This document shows positions 27,845-35,804 of a stretch of DNA of 64,000 nucleotides, one piece after another. Made by a program: the position numbers and the translations under genes. Origin of the DNA: Leptospira fluminis (lineage in GTDB: Bacteria > Spirochaetota > Leptospiria > Leptospirales > Leptospiraceae); the NCBI RefSeq assembly GCF_004771275.1, contig NZ_RQEV01000010.1:214035-278034 (forward strand), in the 5' to 3' direction. How positions within the stretch are numbered: the first letter of the stretch is position 1; the number at the start of each line of letters is the position of its first letter. Below the pieces are notes generated by a model, which saw only the letters and a program-made list of their open reading frames with translations, was not told the origin of the DNA and searched no databases.

Positions 27845-28212
27845 TCGAGTGCCCCCTTTTTACGGATATAAATCAAACCTACGACAAGTACCAGAATAAA
27901 TACGAGCATCTCTACCAAGAGAAAATTTCCGAGTCCGGCTTCCTTAAAGGACTTCAGATTTACGGCATACGGAAAGAGAAACACCGCTTCTATATCGAAT
28001 AGAATGAAGAGCACCGCGACTAAATAAAACTTAATATTGAACAAACCCTTCGCGTCCCCGTAATACGGAACCCCGCATTCGAAAGTGTCATGAGGCTTGG
28101 ACTTTTTCTTCGGATTCAGGAGGAATGCGAGCGCCAGGATAAGGGAGGAGAATCCTATCCCGAGGAGGAATTGTATCAGGAGGGGGCCTAGGTGTTCGGG
28201 CGAGCTTCCCAT
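27835..28212 (-). CDS. nuoA: NADH-quinone oxidoreductase subunit A
   Basis: 125 residues with three membrane helices, first gene of the operon. The [21 protein letters not shown] loop (cysteine switch loop of ND3) and [15 protein letters not shown] identify it. A 498-base intergenic region precedes it and should hold the operon promoter. Confidence 0.96.
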   Translation of the reverse strand: MGSSPEHLGPLLIQFLLGIGFSSLILALAFLLNPKKKSKPHDTFECGVPYYGDAKGLFNIKFYLVAVLFILFDIEAVFLFPYAVNLKSFKEAGLGNFLLVEMLVFILVLVVGLIYIRKKGALEWD

Positions 28213-28341
28213 ATCTATCCTTCTTCTATGGGAACCCGCACAGGGGCAACTGTCAATCCTTTTGAAACATAAACCGGAAAAACCTCCTCCAGGATTCGAG
28301 ATAACGGACGTTAACGCGCGTTCCGCCCTTGTTGAGATTTA

Positions 28342-28419
28342 ATCTCCGAAATTCTCCTCGCTTCCTTTGCTCGGCTCAGGAAGGAGGAGAATGGCCGTCG
28401 GTCTGGAGATAATTTTTTT
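28342..28419 (+). terminator. Large terminator-like hairpin with T7 tail in the nuo/maoC divergent region
   Basis: Nested stem: ATCTCC (28342-28347) with GGAGAT (28405-28410); ATTCTCCT (28351-28358) with AGGAGAAT (28385-28392); CTTCCT (28361-28366) with AGGAAG (28378-28383); loop 28367-28377. Seven Ts follow at 28413-28419. It reads as a plus-strand intrinsic terminator, yet no plus-strand gene precedes it, so it may end a small RNA or attenuate a long leader of the maoC gene. GAGATTTAATCTC at 28334-28346 offers a competing pairing of the outer arm. Confidence 0.5.
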
Positions 28420-28647
28420 CCCAATTTGTTTCCGATTCTTCATCGGATCGAAACGGAAAAAACCGAGGATTCGGTATGGAGAAGAGAGTCTATGGAATAC
28501 ATTTTTAGGCCGGACATTCTTATAACGGAGGGAATGATCTGCGTTTGTTTTTATCTCATCCATAAAATACAATCCGGACAGCGCTCTAAACCGAAAACGG
28601 GAAAATAATCCGCGTAACGATCGTTCTGTTTTTACTTTAAAAAGTTG

Positions 28648-28675
28648 GTGACAAAACTATCTCTTCCGGTAATTT
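28648..28675 (+). promoter_or_regulatory. Candidate sigma-70-type promoter for the maoC gene
   Basis: GTGACA (28648-28653), 16 bases, TAATTT (28670-28675). Both boxes deviate slightly from consensus. The start codon at 28711 is 35 bases further on, with GAGGAAG as its ribosome-binding site. Confidence 0.3.
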
Positions 28676-28684
28676 CTTAAGAAA
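28673..28684. promoter_or_regulatory. Perfect 12-bp palindrome TTTCTTAAGAAA, candidate operator
   Basis: The palindrome overlaps the end of the candidate -10 box and the expected transcription start of the maoC-marR unit. MarR-family repressors commonly bind such symmetric sites in their own promoter, and a MarR gene is the second gene of this unit. Position and symmetry are seen; binding is inferred. Confidence 0.35.
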
Positions 28685-28710
28685 ACTCTCCAAAAAGAGG
28701 AAGCGCCAAA

Positions 28711-29175
28711 ATGGCTAAGTTGGTTTTATCTAGTTTTGCGGAACTCGAAGCATACGTAGGAAAAGAACTGGGAACATCCGAACCCCACGAAATCACCCAA
28801 GCACAGATCGACAAATTCGCGGAGGCAACTCTGGACCACCAGTGGATCCATACGGATCCGGCCCGAGCCGCCAAAGAATCTCCGTTTGGCACTACGATCG
28901 CCCACGGATATCTGACTCTTTCCATGGCCCCCTATCTTCTTGCCCAGATCCTGGAACTGAAAAACATCAAAATGGGGATCAATTACGGGATGGAAAAACT
29001 CCGATTTATGGATCCCGTCAAAGTCGGATCGAAACTGAAATTGCGCGCGGAACTGATGGAATTGAAGGACCTTCGCGGAACGGCTAGGATGACCCTCAAG
29101 CTTAGCTTCGAGGTGGAAGGAGCCCCAAAACCGGCGGCAGTCGGCGAAGTGATCTACCTCTACCAGTTCGGTTGA
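28711..29175 (+). CDS. MaoC-like hotdog-fold (R)-enoyl-CoA hydratase
   Basis: 154 residues, full length for a single-domain MaoC dehydratase. The catalytic pair is Asp42 and His47 in [12 protein letters not shown], followed by [16 protein letters not shown]. Members hydrate trans-2-enoyl-CoA to (R)-3-hydroxyacyl-CoA in fatty-acid or polyhydroxyalkanoate metabolism. No polyhydroxyalkanoate synthase is nearby, so a lipid metabolic role is the safer guess. It is followed after 37 bases by a MarR regulator, likely in the same transcript. Confidence 0.88.
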   Translation: MAKLVLSSFAELEAYVGKELGTSEPHEITQAQIDKFAEATLDHQWIHTDPARAAKESPFGTTIAHGYLTLSMAPYLLAQILELKNIKMGINYGMEKLRFMDPVKVGSKLKLRAELMELKDLRGTARMTLKLSFEVEGAPKPAAVGEVIYLYQFG

Positions 29176-29212
29176 TTCCGGAACCGCCAACAGGAATGAT
29201 TAGCGCGTTTGC

Positions 29213-29638
29213 ATGAATCCCCGTACGATTATTTATCTGATTTCCCGCATTCGGGACGAATTCCATAGACACTTGAACCGAGAACTCAAGGAAAAAGGGC
29301 TCGGGCAACTTTCCACCACTCACGCGGACATACTATTCGCCCTCGCCATGTCCAAAAAGGTTCCTATGCAGGAAATCGCCAAGATGATCGATAGGGATAA
29401 ATCCACGCTAACTGCCTTGGTGGATAAATTGGAGGATTTAGGATACGTGGAACGGGTACGGGACGACGAGGACCAGAGGGTGGTGAACCTGCAGTTGACC
29501 CGTAAGGCGTATTCAATACGACCGATCATGCTCGGAATTTCCAGGTCCTTACTTTCGGGTTTGTACAAAGGGTTTTCGGAATCCGAAAAAAAGGAGCTGG
29601 TCAGGCTCCTCGATAAACTTTATAAAAACATGAAATAG
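29213..29638 (+). CDS. MarR-family transcriptional regulator
   Basis: 141 residues. Winged-helix pattern: [57 protein letters not shown] (recognition helix at [13 protein letters not shown], wing at [11 protein letters not shown]) with dimerisation helices at both ends. MarR proteins are dimeric, often ligand-controlled repressors. The upstream palindrome at 28673-28684 is its best local operator candidate, which would make the maoC-marR pair autoregulated. Confidence 0.9.
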   Translation: MNPRTIIYLISRIRDEFHRHLNRELKEKGLGQLSTTHADILFALAMSKKVPMQEIAKMIDRDKSTLTALVDKLEDLGYVERVRDDEDQRVVNLQLTRKAYSIRPIMLGISRSLLSGLYKGFSESEKKELVRLLDKLYKNMK

Positions 29639-29643
29639 TGCTT

Positions 29644-31347
29644 CTATAAAAAGAATTCCTGGATAGACACCAGGATCTCCTTTTCCTCGGGATTCCGACC
29701 TACGATCTGCTCCGGCTTTCTGCGACGCCCCGGAGTCCACGGATTCAATAAATTTCTGTATTTGGCAAGAAGAGAGCTGATCTTTTCCTTCTCCATCTCT
29801 TTCACTTTTCTCAGATCCGGAACGATCAGGGAATTCAAATCTCCCGGTTCCACTTTTCTGAGCCCTTGGGCGTATTCCCTAGTCCTGGATTCCAATTCCT
29901 TATGAGCGTGAGGAGTGATCAGATAGGCGAACAACAACTCTTCCATCCCGGCGTATTCCGGCTTCGCGGTAAATCCGTGAAAACAGGTGAGATTGACGGC
30001 GGGGCTGGAGTTCAAAACGAATCGGATATCCTGTCGATGAAAGGAGGTGGCAAGAATTCGAGAAGGCTCCCTACTTTCCTGGGAATGCCAAGGTCTCCTT
30101 TTGGAAGGCAGAAATCGATTCGGCACTCCCCTGCGGATCCCTTCTTCCAAATACTTCCGGATTCCCGTATGATCCTCCACATTTAGGATCTCTTTAGCGT
30201 CCAAAAGCCATACCTTGGCCCCGCCGGAACGCAACACGTCCCAATCGTCTCCGGTAAAGAAAGGAGAAAGGGCATACTGCGCCTTAGGAATGGAGCTGCG
30301 AAGAAACTCCGAAGGGATTTTCAGACTTGAGGCCTCCTTTTCCGACAAAAGAAAGAATCCGTTGTCTCCTGTGGCGATCCCTCTACGGAATTTTCCGAAT
30401 TCTAGGATGGAAACCCAGTCGTATCGACCTCCTTTGGACATACTCACATAATTATTGTTATACGGAATTTTCGCATCACTTTTTATTCTGAAAAGAATTT
30501 CTCTATCTTCTCGAAAAGAGTGAGTCCACTTGTGCTCCGCCTTTAGACTGGCGGTGCGCCACTGGAGATTTTTCCCGTATATCCCTTCGGAGATCAGGGA
30601 AGAAGAAATCCTAGACCACAGAAAACCGGGAACTTCCGGCTTTGCGTTTTCCAGGAATAGGATGCAAGAGGAGGTTACCGCTCCCGAAAACAAAGGCCAA
30701 GGGGAATCCAAGAGAAGGATCCTCCTCAAAGTTCCGGATTCCAAAAGCGTCTTCTTGACCGGGATTCCGTATCCTGCATTCAGAAATTCGTATGGAAGGA
30801 GCACTGCGGCACGACCCTTCTCCTTTAGAAGCGAGAGGATCTTCAACAGAAAGAACACGTAAAGGTTGGCCGTTCCCGGAATGGCTACGCCCGTCTTCTC
30901 CTTAAAGGATTTTAAAAGATCGTTTCCTAGCTTGGAGTGGCTCAGTCGTTTGTACGGAGGATTGCATAGGATTGCGTCGAAAGAAGTCTCCACTTCCGCG
31001 TTCAAAAAATCTCCGAGATTCAAAAATCTTGCATTCGGCGGAATCTCCTCCTCTTCCAGATTCCGTTCGCATTCCCGAAATAAGACCGGATCGATTTCCC
31101 AACCGTGAAATTCGACGGGCCGACAAAATTCCGTCTTTGTCCTGTTAAAGACGGAAAAGAAAATTCCCTTCCCCGCCGCGGGATCCAGAATCCGAAACGG
31201 AGTCTCCTTTTTCCACTCGGCCTCCGAATCTCGGACCCATTCAACCATGATCCTAGCCAAGGCAGGCGGAGTAAAAAATTGTCCCAATTCCTTCGAGGAT
31301 GAGATCAACGTATGTAAAGAAATATTTTCCGTTGGCTGAATGAACAT
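29644..31347 (-). CDS. N6-adenine DNA methyltransferase (gamma class), no restriction partner nearby
   Basis: 567 residues. Order of motifs: LGQFFTPPALARIMV (21-35), SAM-binding DPAAGKG (55-61), acidic WEIDP, and catalytic NPPY (129-132), the order of gamma-class adenine methyltransferases such as M.TaqI/Eco57I. The C-terminal half has a target-recognition-like region ending ...KVEPGDLNSLIVPDLRKV, typical of type IIG/Taq-like enzymes. There is no nuclease domain ahead of LGQFFTP and no endonuclease gene beside it, so it may be a solitary epigenetic methyltransferase or have its partner elsewhere. The promoter region carries several symmetric elements. Confidence 0.85.
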   Translation of the reverse strand: MFIQPTENISLHTLISSSKELGQFFTPPALARIMVEWVRDSEAEWKKETPFRILDPAAGKGIFFSVFNRTKTEFCRPVEFHGWEIDPVLFRECERNLEEEEIPPNARFLNLGDFLNAEVETSFDAILCNPPYKRLSHSKLGNDLLKSFKEKTGVAIPGTANLYVFFLLKILSLLKEKGRAAVLLPYEFLNAGYGIPVKKTLLESGTLRRILLLDSPWPLFSGAVTSSCILFLENAKPEVPGFLWSRISSSLISEGIYGKNLQWRTASLKAEHKWTHSFREDREILFRIKSDAKIPYNNNYVSMSKGGRYDWVSILEFGKFRRGIATGDNGFFLLSEKEASSLKIPSEFLRSSIPKAQYALSPFFTGDDWDVLRSGGAKVWLLDAKEILNVEDHTGIRKYLEEGIRRGVPNRFLPSKRRPWHSQESREPSRILATSFHRQDIRFVLNSSPAVNLTCFHGFTAKPEYAGMEELLFAYLITPHAHKELESRTREYAQGLRKVEPGDLNSLIVPDLRKVKEMEKEKISSLLAKYRNLLNPWTPGRRRKPEQIVGRNPEEKEILVSIQEFFL

Positions 31348-31379
31348 TTATCCCAGAAAACCGTCCGCCTATTTAGCGT

Positions 31380-31400
31380 TAATACGACGGATACGTATTA
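31380..31400. promoter_or_regulatory. Inverted repeat TAATACG-N7-CGTATTA ahead of the methyltransferase gene
   Basis: Perfect 7-bp arms (31380-31386 and 31394-31400) with a 7-base spacer, 33 bases upstream of the start codon at 31347. The geometry suits a dimeric regulator, possibly in the manner of controller-protein sites near restriction-modification genes. Function not shown. Confidence 0.4.
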
Positions 31401-31462
31401 GAAGATGCTTACAAGCCGAATTGGAGAAACAAAAAAAAGGGAAAATTTCCGAAGAAAACTCT

Positions 31463-31495
31463 TTAGTATACGCTTAGTATACAAATAGATTTGTA
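31463..31495. promoter_or_regulatory. Tandem TTAGTATAC repeats and TACAAAT-AG-ATTTGTA palindrome
   Basis: TTAGTATAC occurs at 31463-31471 and again at 31474-31482, 11 bases apart, about one helical turn. On the minus strand each copy contains TATACT, close to a -10 box for the methyltransferase gene. The second copy overlaps a perfect 16-bp inverted repeat (31480-31495). Promoter and operator, or the downstream hairpin of the ankyrin gene, are possible readings. Confidence 0.35.
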
Positions 31496-31505
31496 AAAAG
31501 TACGT

Positions 31506-32471
31506 CTAAGGAACCTTAGGTGAAAGCTTTTCACCAATTAATCGCGCAACGGATTCCAGTTGCACTTCTTTTGCCAAGTCGAGTGCAGTTTTGCCTTGGA
31601 TGTCGGTGAGAGCCACATCCGCTCCTAAACCTAGGAGTTTTTCCGCGGCTCCGACGTTCTTTCTGGAAATTGCCTCCATCAAAGGAGTGGTGCCTTGGGC
31701 GTCCCGTTGGTTGATATTCGTTCCCGCCTTCGACAGTAGGTCGAAAATTTTCGGATCCGAGCCCAGAGTTTCGGTGGCATAATGGAATGCGTTGCGAGCT
31801 CCGATTTGTCTGACCCCTTCGACCGTCTGAATTTCCTTTAGCCTGCTGGTAAAGACGGGCTTTGCTCCATTATTCAGTAAAAATTCGGTGATCGCAAGGT
31901 CCGGAGGAGAGGAAGCTCCACCGACAGCCAAAAAGAGCGGGTATTCCTCGGGGCCGCCGGGATCATGATTGGGGTTGGCGCCGTTCTCAACCAAAAACTT
32001 AGTAAGAATCAGATTCTTATTTCGGATAGCTATGTTCAGGAGGGAAACCGGATGTTGCTCTTCCCCTTTTCGAGCAGCGTATTCCACCTGGGCTCCCGAC
32101 TCGATCAGTCGTTTTGCCTCGGCCAGATCGTCCATGTCCGGAACCTTTACTTTTAGCAGAGGCTGGAGTCGATAAAATAGGACAGAGTTTCCTTCCTGGT
32201 CCTGGGCGTTCAGATTTGCGCCGTTTTTGATCAGAAATTCGACCACTTCTTCTCCGCTCGCTACCATCAGTGCAGTGCGACCGTTCCCGTCTTTCGCATC
32301 GATCTTAGCGCCTTGGCTCAGAAAGCCTTCCACTTTTTTGAGAGCCCCTTCTTTGACCGCTAATAGAAATTCCGAGTCCAGCTCGGGAGAGGCGAGGATA
32401 GGGAGGGAAAAGACTAGAATCCCAAGAATCCAGCGTTTCCAGGGTGTTTTTTGATGCGCTTGTCGTACCAT
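31506..32471 (-). CDS. Exported ankyrin-repeat protein
   Basis: 321 residues with a signal-like N-terminus (hydrophobic ILGILVFSLPILASP at about 15-29) and then ankyrin repeats across most of the length: DAKDGNGRTALMVAS, NAQDQEGNSVLFY, VSLLNIAIRNKNL, NQRDAQGTTPLMEAISRKNVGAAEKLLGLGAD and LTDIQGKTALDLAKE. Ankyrin repeats bind proteins; the signal suggests a periplasmic or surface location. It is divergent from the amidase gene. No enzymatic domain is visible. Confidence 0.85.
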   Translation of the reverse strand: MVRQAHQKTPWKRWILGILVFSLPILASPELDSEFLLAVKEGALKKVEGFLSQGAKIDAKDGNGRTALMVASGEEVVEFLIKNGANLNAQDQEGNSVLFYRLQPLLKVKVPDMDDLAEAKRLIESGAQVEYAARKGEEQHPVSLLNIAIRNKNLILTKFLVENGANPNHDPGGPEEYPLFLAVGGASSPPDLAITEFLLNNGAKPVFTSRLKEIQTVEGVRQIGARNAFHYATETLGSDPKIFDLLSKAGTNINQRDAQGTTPLMEAISRKNVGAAEKLLGLGADVALTDIQGKTALDLAKEVQLESVARLIGEKLSPKVP

Positions 32472-32668
32472 AAATTCCCTTTTTTTGCCCCTCGGCCTAT
32501 ATTGAAAAAACCCTCGATTCGGAAAATGAAAATTCCTCTCACCCAGGGAATTGCCTTGACCTCCTCCCCTTCTACCGAATGCTTCTCCCCTTTAGAAAGC
32601 TCTTTTACCCTTTTAGTTCGCGTTTTTTACTTCGAAGCGAACGGTTCGGAGCGTTGGAAAGGTTGGTT

Positions 32669-34159
32669 ATGGGAAAGGAAAAGTTGAATTTCGATCGTTA
32701 TGACGCCTTAGGACTCTCGGAACTGATTCGAAAGAAAAAGGTTCATCCGAAAGAACTACTAGAATATTCGACGAAAAAAATCGAATCCCTTAACCCGAAA
32801 TTGAACGCGGTGGTGCAACTCACCGTAGAACAGGCCAAAAACAGACTTTCGACGGGCAAAATTCCGAAGGGTCCTTTTTTCGGAGTACCAATTCTGATCA
32901 AGGACATGATCCATAGCGTAAGAGGAGAACGGATGACGTCCGGCTCCAAAGCGTACGATAAGTACCTGTCACCGGATGATTCCGAATTCGTATCCCGCCT
33001 GAGAAAGGCAGGTTTCGTTTTTTTAGGTACGACCAACGTGCCCGAATTTGCTCTGATGGGAATAACGGAACCTAAGTTGCATGGCCCGACAAGGAATCCT
33101 TGGGATCCGGAAAGAACTCCGGGAGGTTCTAGTGGAGGTTCCGCAGCGGCAGTCGCCTCCGGTATGGTGTCTTTAGCCACAGGCTCGGATGGAGGCGGTT
33201 CCATTCGGATTCCGGCCGCGTATTGCGGATTATTCGGGTTAAAACCGTCTCGGGGCCGTGTTCCCGTTTATCCGTTAGGCAGGATCTGGCAGGGAGCTTC
33301 CGCGGACCATGTGATCACTAAGTCCGTAAGGGACAGCGCGGCCGTGCTCGATTTGGTTTCCGGCTTGTCTCATCCGGAAGCGTTCGAGTTGGAAAAACCG
33401 AGAACTCCGTATCTGGCGGAAACGAAAAAGCATCCCGGTAAATTAAGAATCGCTTATTCGATCGAGTCTCCGATCGGAACCGGAGTGAACGAGGACCATT
33501 CCGTCGCCGTCCTCGATACGGTTAAGTTGTTGAAATCCTTAGGTCATAAAGTGACGGAAGCGAAGCCGGATATCGACGGGAAAAAATTGGCCGCTTCCTT
33601 CCTCATGATGTATTTCGGTGAAGTAGCCTCCGAATTGCAGATCGCGAAATCATTTTTAGGCAGAAAAGCCTCCATGAGAGACGTGGAGTCTACGACCTGG
33701 ATCTTGGGACTCCTAGGTTTTTCGGTTTCCGCAGGAGAGTTCGTTTCCCAAATGAAATATTGGGACCAGGCCTCCTATAGGATGGGAGAATTCCACAAAG
33801 ACTACGATCTATATCTCACTCCTACTACCGCGGAACCTCCGGCAAAGATCGGAGAATTGGCTCCGAAGTTCTACGAAGAAATCGCGATGCAGATCGTGGG
33901 TCGACTGGGATTGGGCAAGCTGTTGTTGGCGACCGGACTCGTGGACCAACTCGTGGAAAAGAACCTTTCCAGAACTCCCTTTACGCAACTGGCCAACCTG
34001 ACGGGCCAACCTTCGGTTTCCATTCCACTTTCCCGGACTCGGTTGGGACTCCCGATCGGATTGATGTTCACTGCGGCGAGAGGGAGGGAGGATATTTTGA
34101 TCCGTCTGGCTTCTCAACTGGAAAAAGCTAGGCCCTGGGCGGACTTGGCCAAAAGTTAA
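32669..34159 (+). CDS. Amidase-signature family hydrolase
   Basis: 496 residues from the ATG at 32669 (AAAGG upstream); an ATG at 32579 adds 30 residues with no domain content. The Ser-cisSer-Lys triad is clear: Lys78 in PILIKDM, Ser154 in TPGGSSGGS, and nucleophile Ser178 in GSDGGGSIR, the same spacing as in GatA. It is probably not GatA: no gatC or gatB adjoins and the C-terminal half looks like the fatty-acid-amide-hydrolase-type branch. Substrate unknown. A single gene divergent from the ankyrin gene. Confidence 0.87.
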   Translation: MGKEKLNFDRYDALGLSELIRKKKVHPKELLEYSTKKIESLNPKLNAVVQLTVEQAKNRLSTGKIPKGPFFGVPILIKDMIHSVRGERMTSGSKAYDKYLSPDDSEFVSRLRKAGFVFLGTTNVPEFALMGITEPKLHGPTRNPWDPERTPGGSSGGSAAAVASGMVSLATGSDGGGSIRIPAAYCGLFGLKPSRGRVPVYPLGRIWQGASADHVITKSVRDSAAVLDLVSGLSHPEAFELEKPRTPYLAETKKHPGKLRIAYSIESPIGTGVNEDHSVAVLDTVKLLKSLGHKVTEAKPDIDGKKLAASFLMMYFGEVASELQIAKSFLGRKASMRDVESTTWILGLLGFSVSAGEFVSQMKYWDQASYRMGEFHKDYDLYLTPTTAEPPAKIGELAPKFYEEIAMQIVGRLGLGKLLLATGLVDQLVEKNLSRTPFTQLANLTGQPSVSIPLSRTRLGLPIGLMFTAARGREDILIRLASQLEKARPWADLAKS

Positions 34160-34236
34160 CTAAAAAGTCCGACGTCGAAAGGAGTCGCTTTCACTTCCCA
34201 CTTTACAAATCCCAAGTGATCGCATTAGGTATCCGT

Positions 34237-34722
34237 ATGTCCTTAAGTCATGACGAATTCAAAAACGCACTTTCTCATTTCGCGTCCGGAGTGACGGTTG
34301 TCACCTTCACGGATATGACCCGTACAGGCGGATTGACTGTGAGTAGTTTTAGTTCTCTGTCCTTGGATCCTCCTTTGATACTGTTCAACCTACAAAAGAA
34401 TATCTCCAGCCACGATCCGCTTCTCTCTTCCGGAAAGTTCACTGTAAACATCCTTGCTTCGGAGCAGGCGGAGCTTTCCAACCAATTTGCGTCCGGAAAA
34501 ATCGATAAGCACGAATTGATCCAAAAATTAGCCTGCGATCTAGGGCATAACGGGGTTCCGTATCTTTCCGGAACCCTGGCAAGAATCGAGTGCGATTTGG
34601 AAAAAGAGATCGATGGTGGAGATCATACGATCGTGGTCGGACGTGTACTTTTCGCCGCCTCGGACGACTCCAAACATCCGCTTTTGTATTATCGAAGGAA
34701 ATACAGAGAGTTCGCCGATTAA
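34237..34722 (+). CDS. Flavin reductase-like FMN-binding protein
   Basis: 161 residues from the ATG at 34237 (AGGT 9 bases upstream); a GTG at 34216 would add 7. The split-barrel flavin-binding pattern is plain: FASGVTVVTF, GGLTVSSFSSLSLDPPLILFNL, KFTVNILASEQAELSNQFAS, and GDHTIVVGRVL near the end. Such proteins reduce FMN/FAD for partner monooxygenases or stand alone as flavin reductases; no monooxygenase is next to it. It follows the amidase by 77 bases. Confidence 0.88.
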   Translation: MSLSHDEFKNALSHFASGVTVVTFTDMTRTGGLTVSSFSSLSLDPPLILFNLQKNISSHDPLLSSGKFTVNILASEQAELSNQFASGKIDKHELIQKLACDLGHNGVPYLSGTLARIECDLEKEIDGGDHTIVVGRVLFAASDDSKHPLLYYRRKYREFAD

Positions 34723-34732
34723 ATAGATACCG

Positions 34733-35515
34733 CTATTCGAACGTAAGTTTTTGGAGGTCCGCTTTCCGGACGGACTTGCGTTCCGTGATCATAAGAGGAA
34801 CTCGAAATTCCGTCCTTTGGAGTTTATCCTTTGCGATAAATTTGACCCCATCGGATTTCGTTTCTATCTCGACTTCATGGTCGTTTTGGGCAAAGATCCT
34901 ACCTTCGACCGTACTACCGTCCTTTAAATGAAGCCTGTCCACAGTCCCTCCATCTGGGTCGGAGAACTGCCTTTCCAAAGTGATGTTTTCAGCGTCAAAG
35001 CCTAGAATCTTACTCGAAAACGTTTCTCCTGAAACCAAATGAACGGTGACTTTTCCGGACATGGCCATCCGGTACAATTGCTGTTCTACCGTTTCGCTTT
35101 GGTGATCCCAGTGATTCGCATATAGGCCTTCTTCGCAAAACTCCACGATAAAGGTCCGTTTGGTGATCGTAAAAAGCCAACCTAAAAGAATCGTGACAGT
35201 ATAGTCGTGCCATTTTGCCGTTTCTGTCGTACGGATCGTCTTTCCCGGCGGCGGCTCCGGTAAGGGAGAATTCAAAGGAGGAATCAAGCCGAAGAAAACG
35301 GAAGACTTCCATGCCGGAATGAGACCTCCGAGAAAGGACCAACGGGATTGAACGGATTCTATCTTGCAGGAAGCGGAAGACTCGGCGGCGAGAATCATTC
35401 GATTTTCCGGATTCGTGCTGATTCTCTTTTCGAGCGTACAGAAATTCAGCAATACGGGAATTGCAAGAAAAGCGCATGAAAGGAATTTATTTCGCTTAAC
35501 GATGCTTTGCTTCAT
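34733..35515 (-). CDS. Lipoprotein of unknown function
   Basis: 260 residues, signal sequence with lipobox-like LLNFC (Cys about residue 26). It contains a second hydrophobic stretch (YTVTILLGWLFTI, about 105-117). The C-terminal 90 residues are beta-rich with repeated short phrases (LVSGETFSSKILGFDAENITLERQF and LKDGSTVEGRIFAQNDHEVEIETKS), suggesting two copies of a small SH3-like barrel motif. I recognise no named family. It converges with the flavin reductase gene, separated by 10 bases. Confidence 0.6.
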   Translation of the reverse strand: MKQSIVKRNKFLSCAFLAIPVLLNFCTLEKRISTNPENRMILAAESSASCKIESVQSRWSFLGGLIPAWKSSVFFGLIPPLNSPLPEPPPGKTIRTTETAKWHDYTVTILLGWLFTITKRTFIVEFCEEGLYANHWDHQSETVEQQLYRMAMSGKVTVHLVSGETFSSKILGFDAENITLERQFSDPDGGTVDRLHLKDGSTVEGRIFAQNDHEVEIETKSDGVKFIAKDKLQRTEFRVPLMITERKSVRKADLQKLTFE

Positions 35516-35804
35516 TTTTCTCGATCCTATTCCTTACAACCCGGAACCCGTTTTTTGTCGAAAGTATTCATGCAGCAAAGGCCACACAAGTAAAATTAAG
35601 GATTAAAACAGGATCGTTCCAAAGACGAACATCGTAGCGGACAAACTCGAAAGGCTTTCTTGGTAAACGATCCATGCGCTCCCGCGCAAACCTCTCTTCC
35701 CAACCGTCGATCCGTACCATCGTTCGCCCTACCCCTGTTACGAACCGCCAAAACTCCTAATTCTAGTTTCCCTGGGACGTTGAGCGGGAAAAACTGGTCC
35801 CGTA

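Larger units (their letters stand above)
28213..28710. other. Divergent intergenic region between nuoA and the maoC gene
   Basis: About 500 bases without a credible gene; short open frames such as the minus-strand one at 28339-28572 lack a ribosome-binding site and known features. It holds a long terminator-like hairpin (28342-28419), a candidate plus-strand promoter (28648-28675) and a 12-bp palindrome (28673-28684). The nuo promoter must be in the left part; no clear -35/-10 pair stood out to me. Confidence 0.6.

Noticed and set aside
28339..28572. Minus-strand 77-residue open frame in the nuo/maoC intergenic region
   Set aside because: No ribosome-binding site, no recognisable features, and it covers the terminator-type hairpin.
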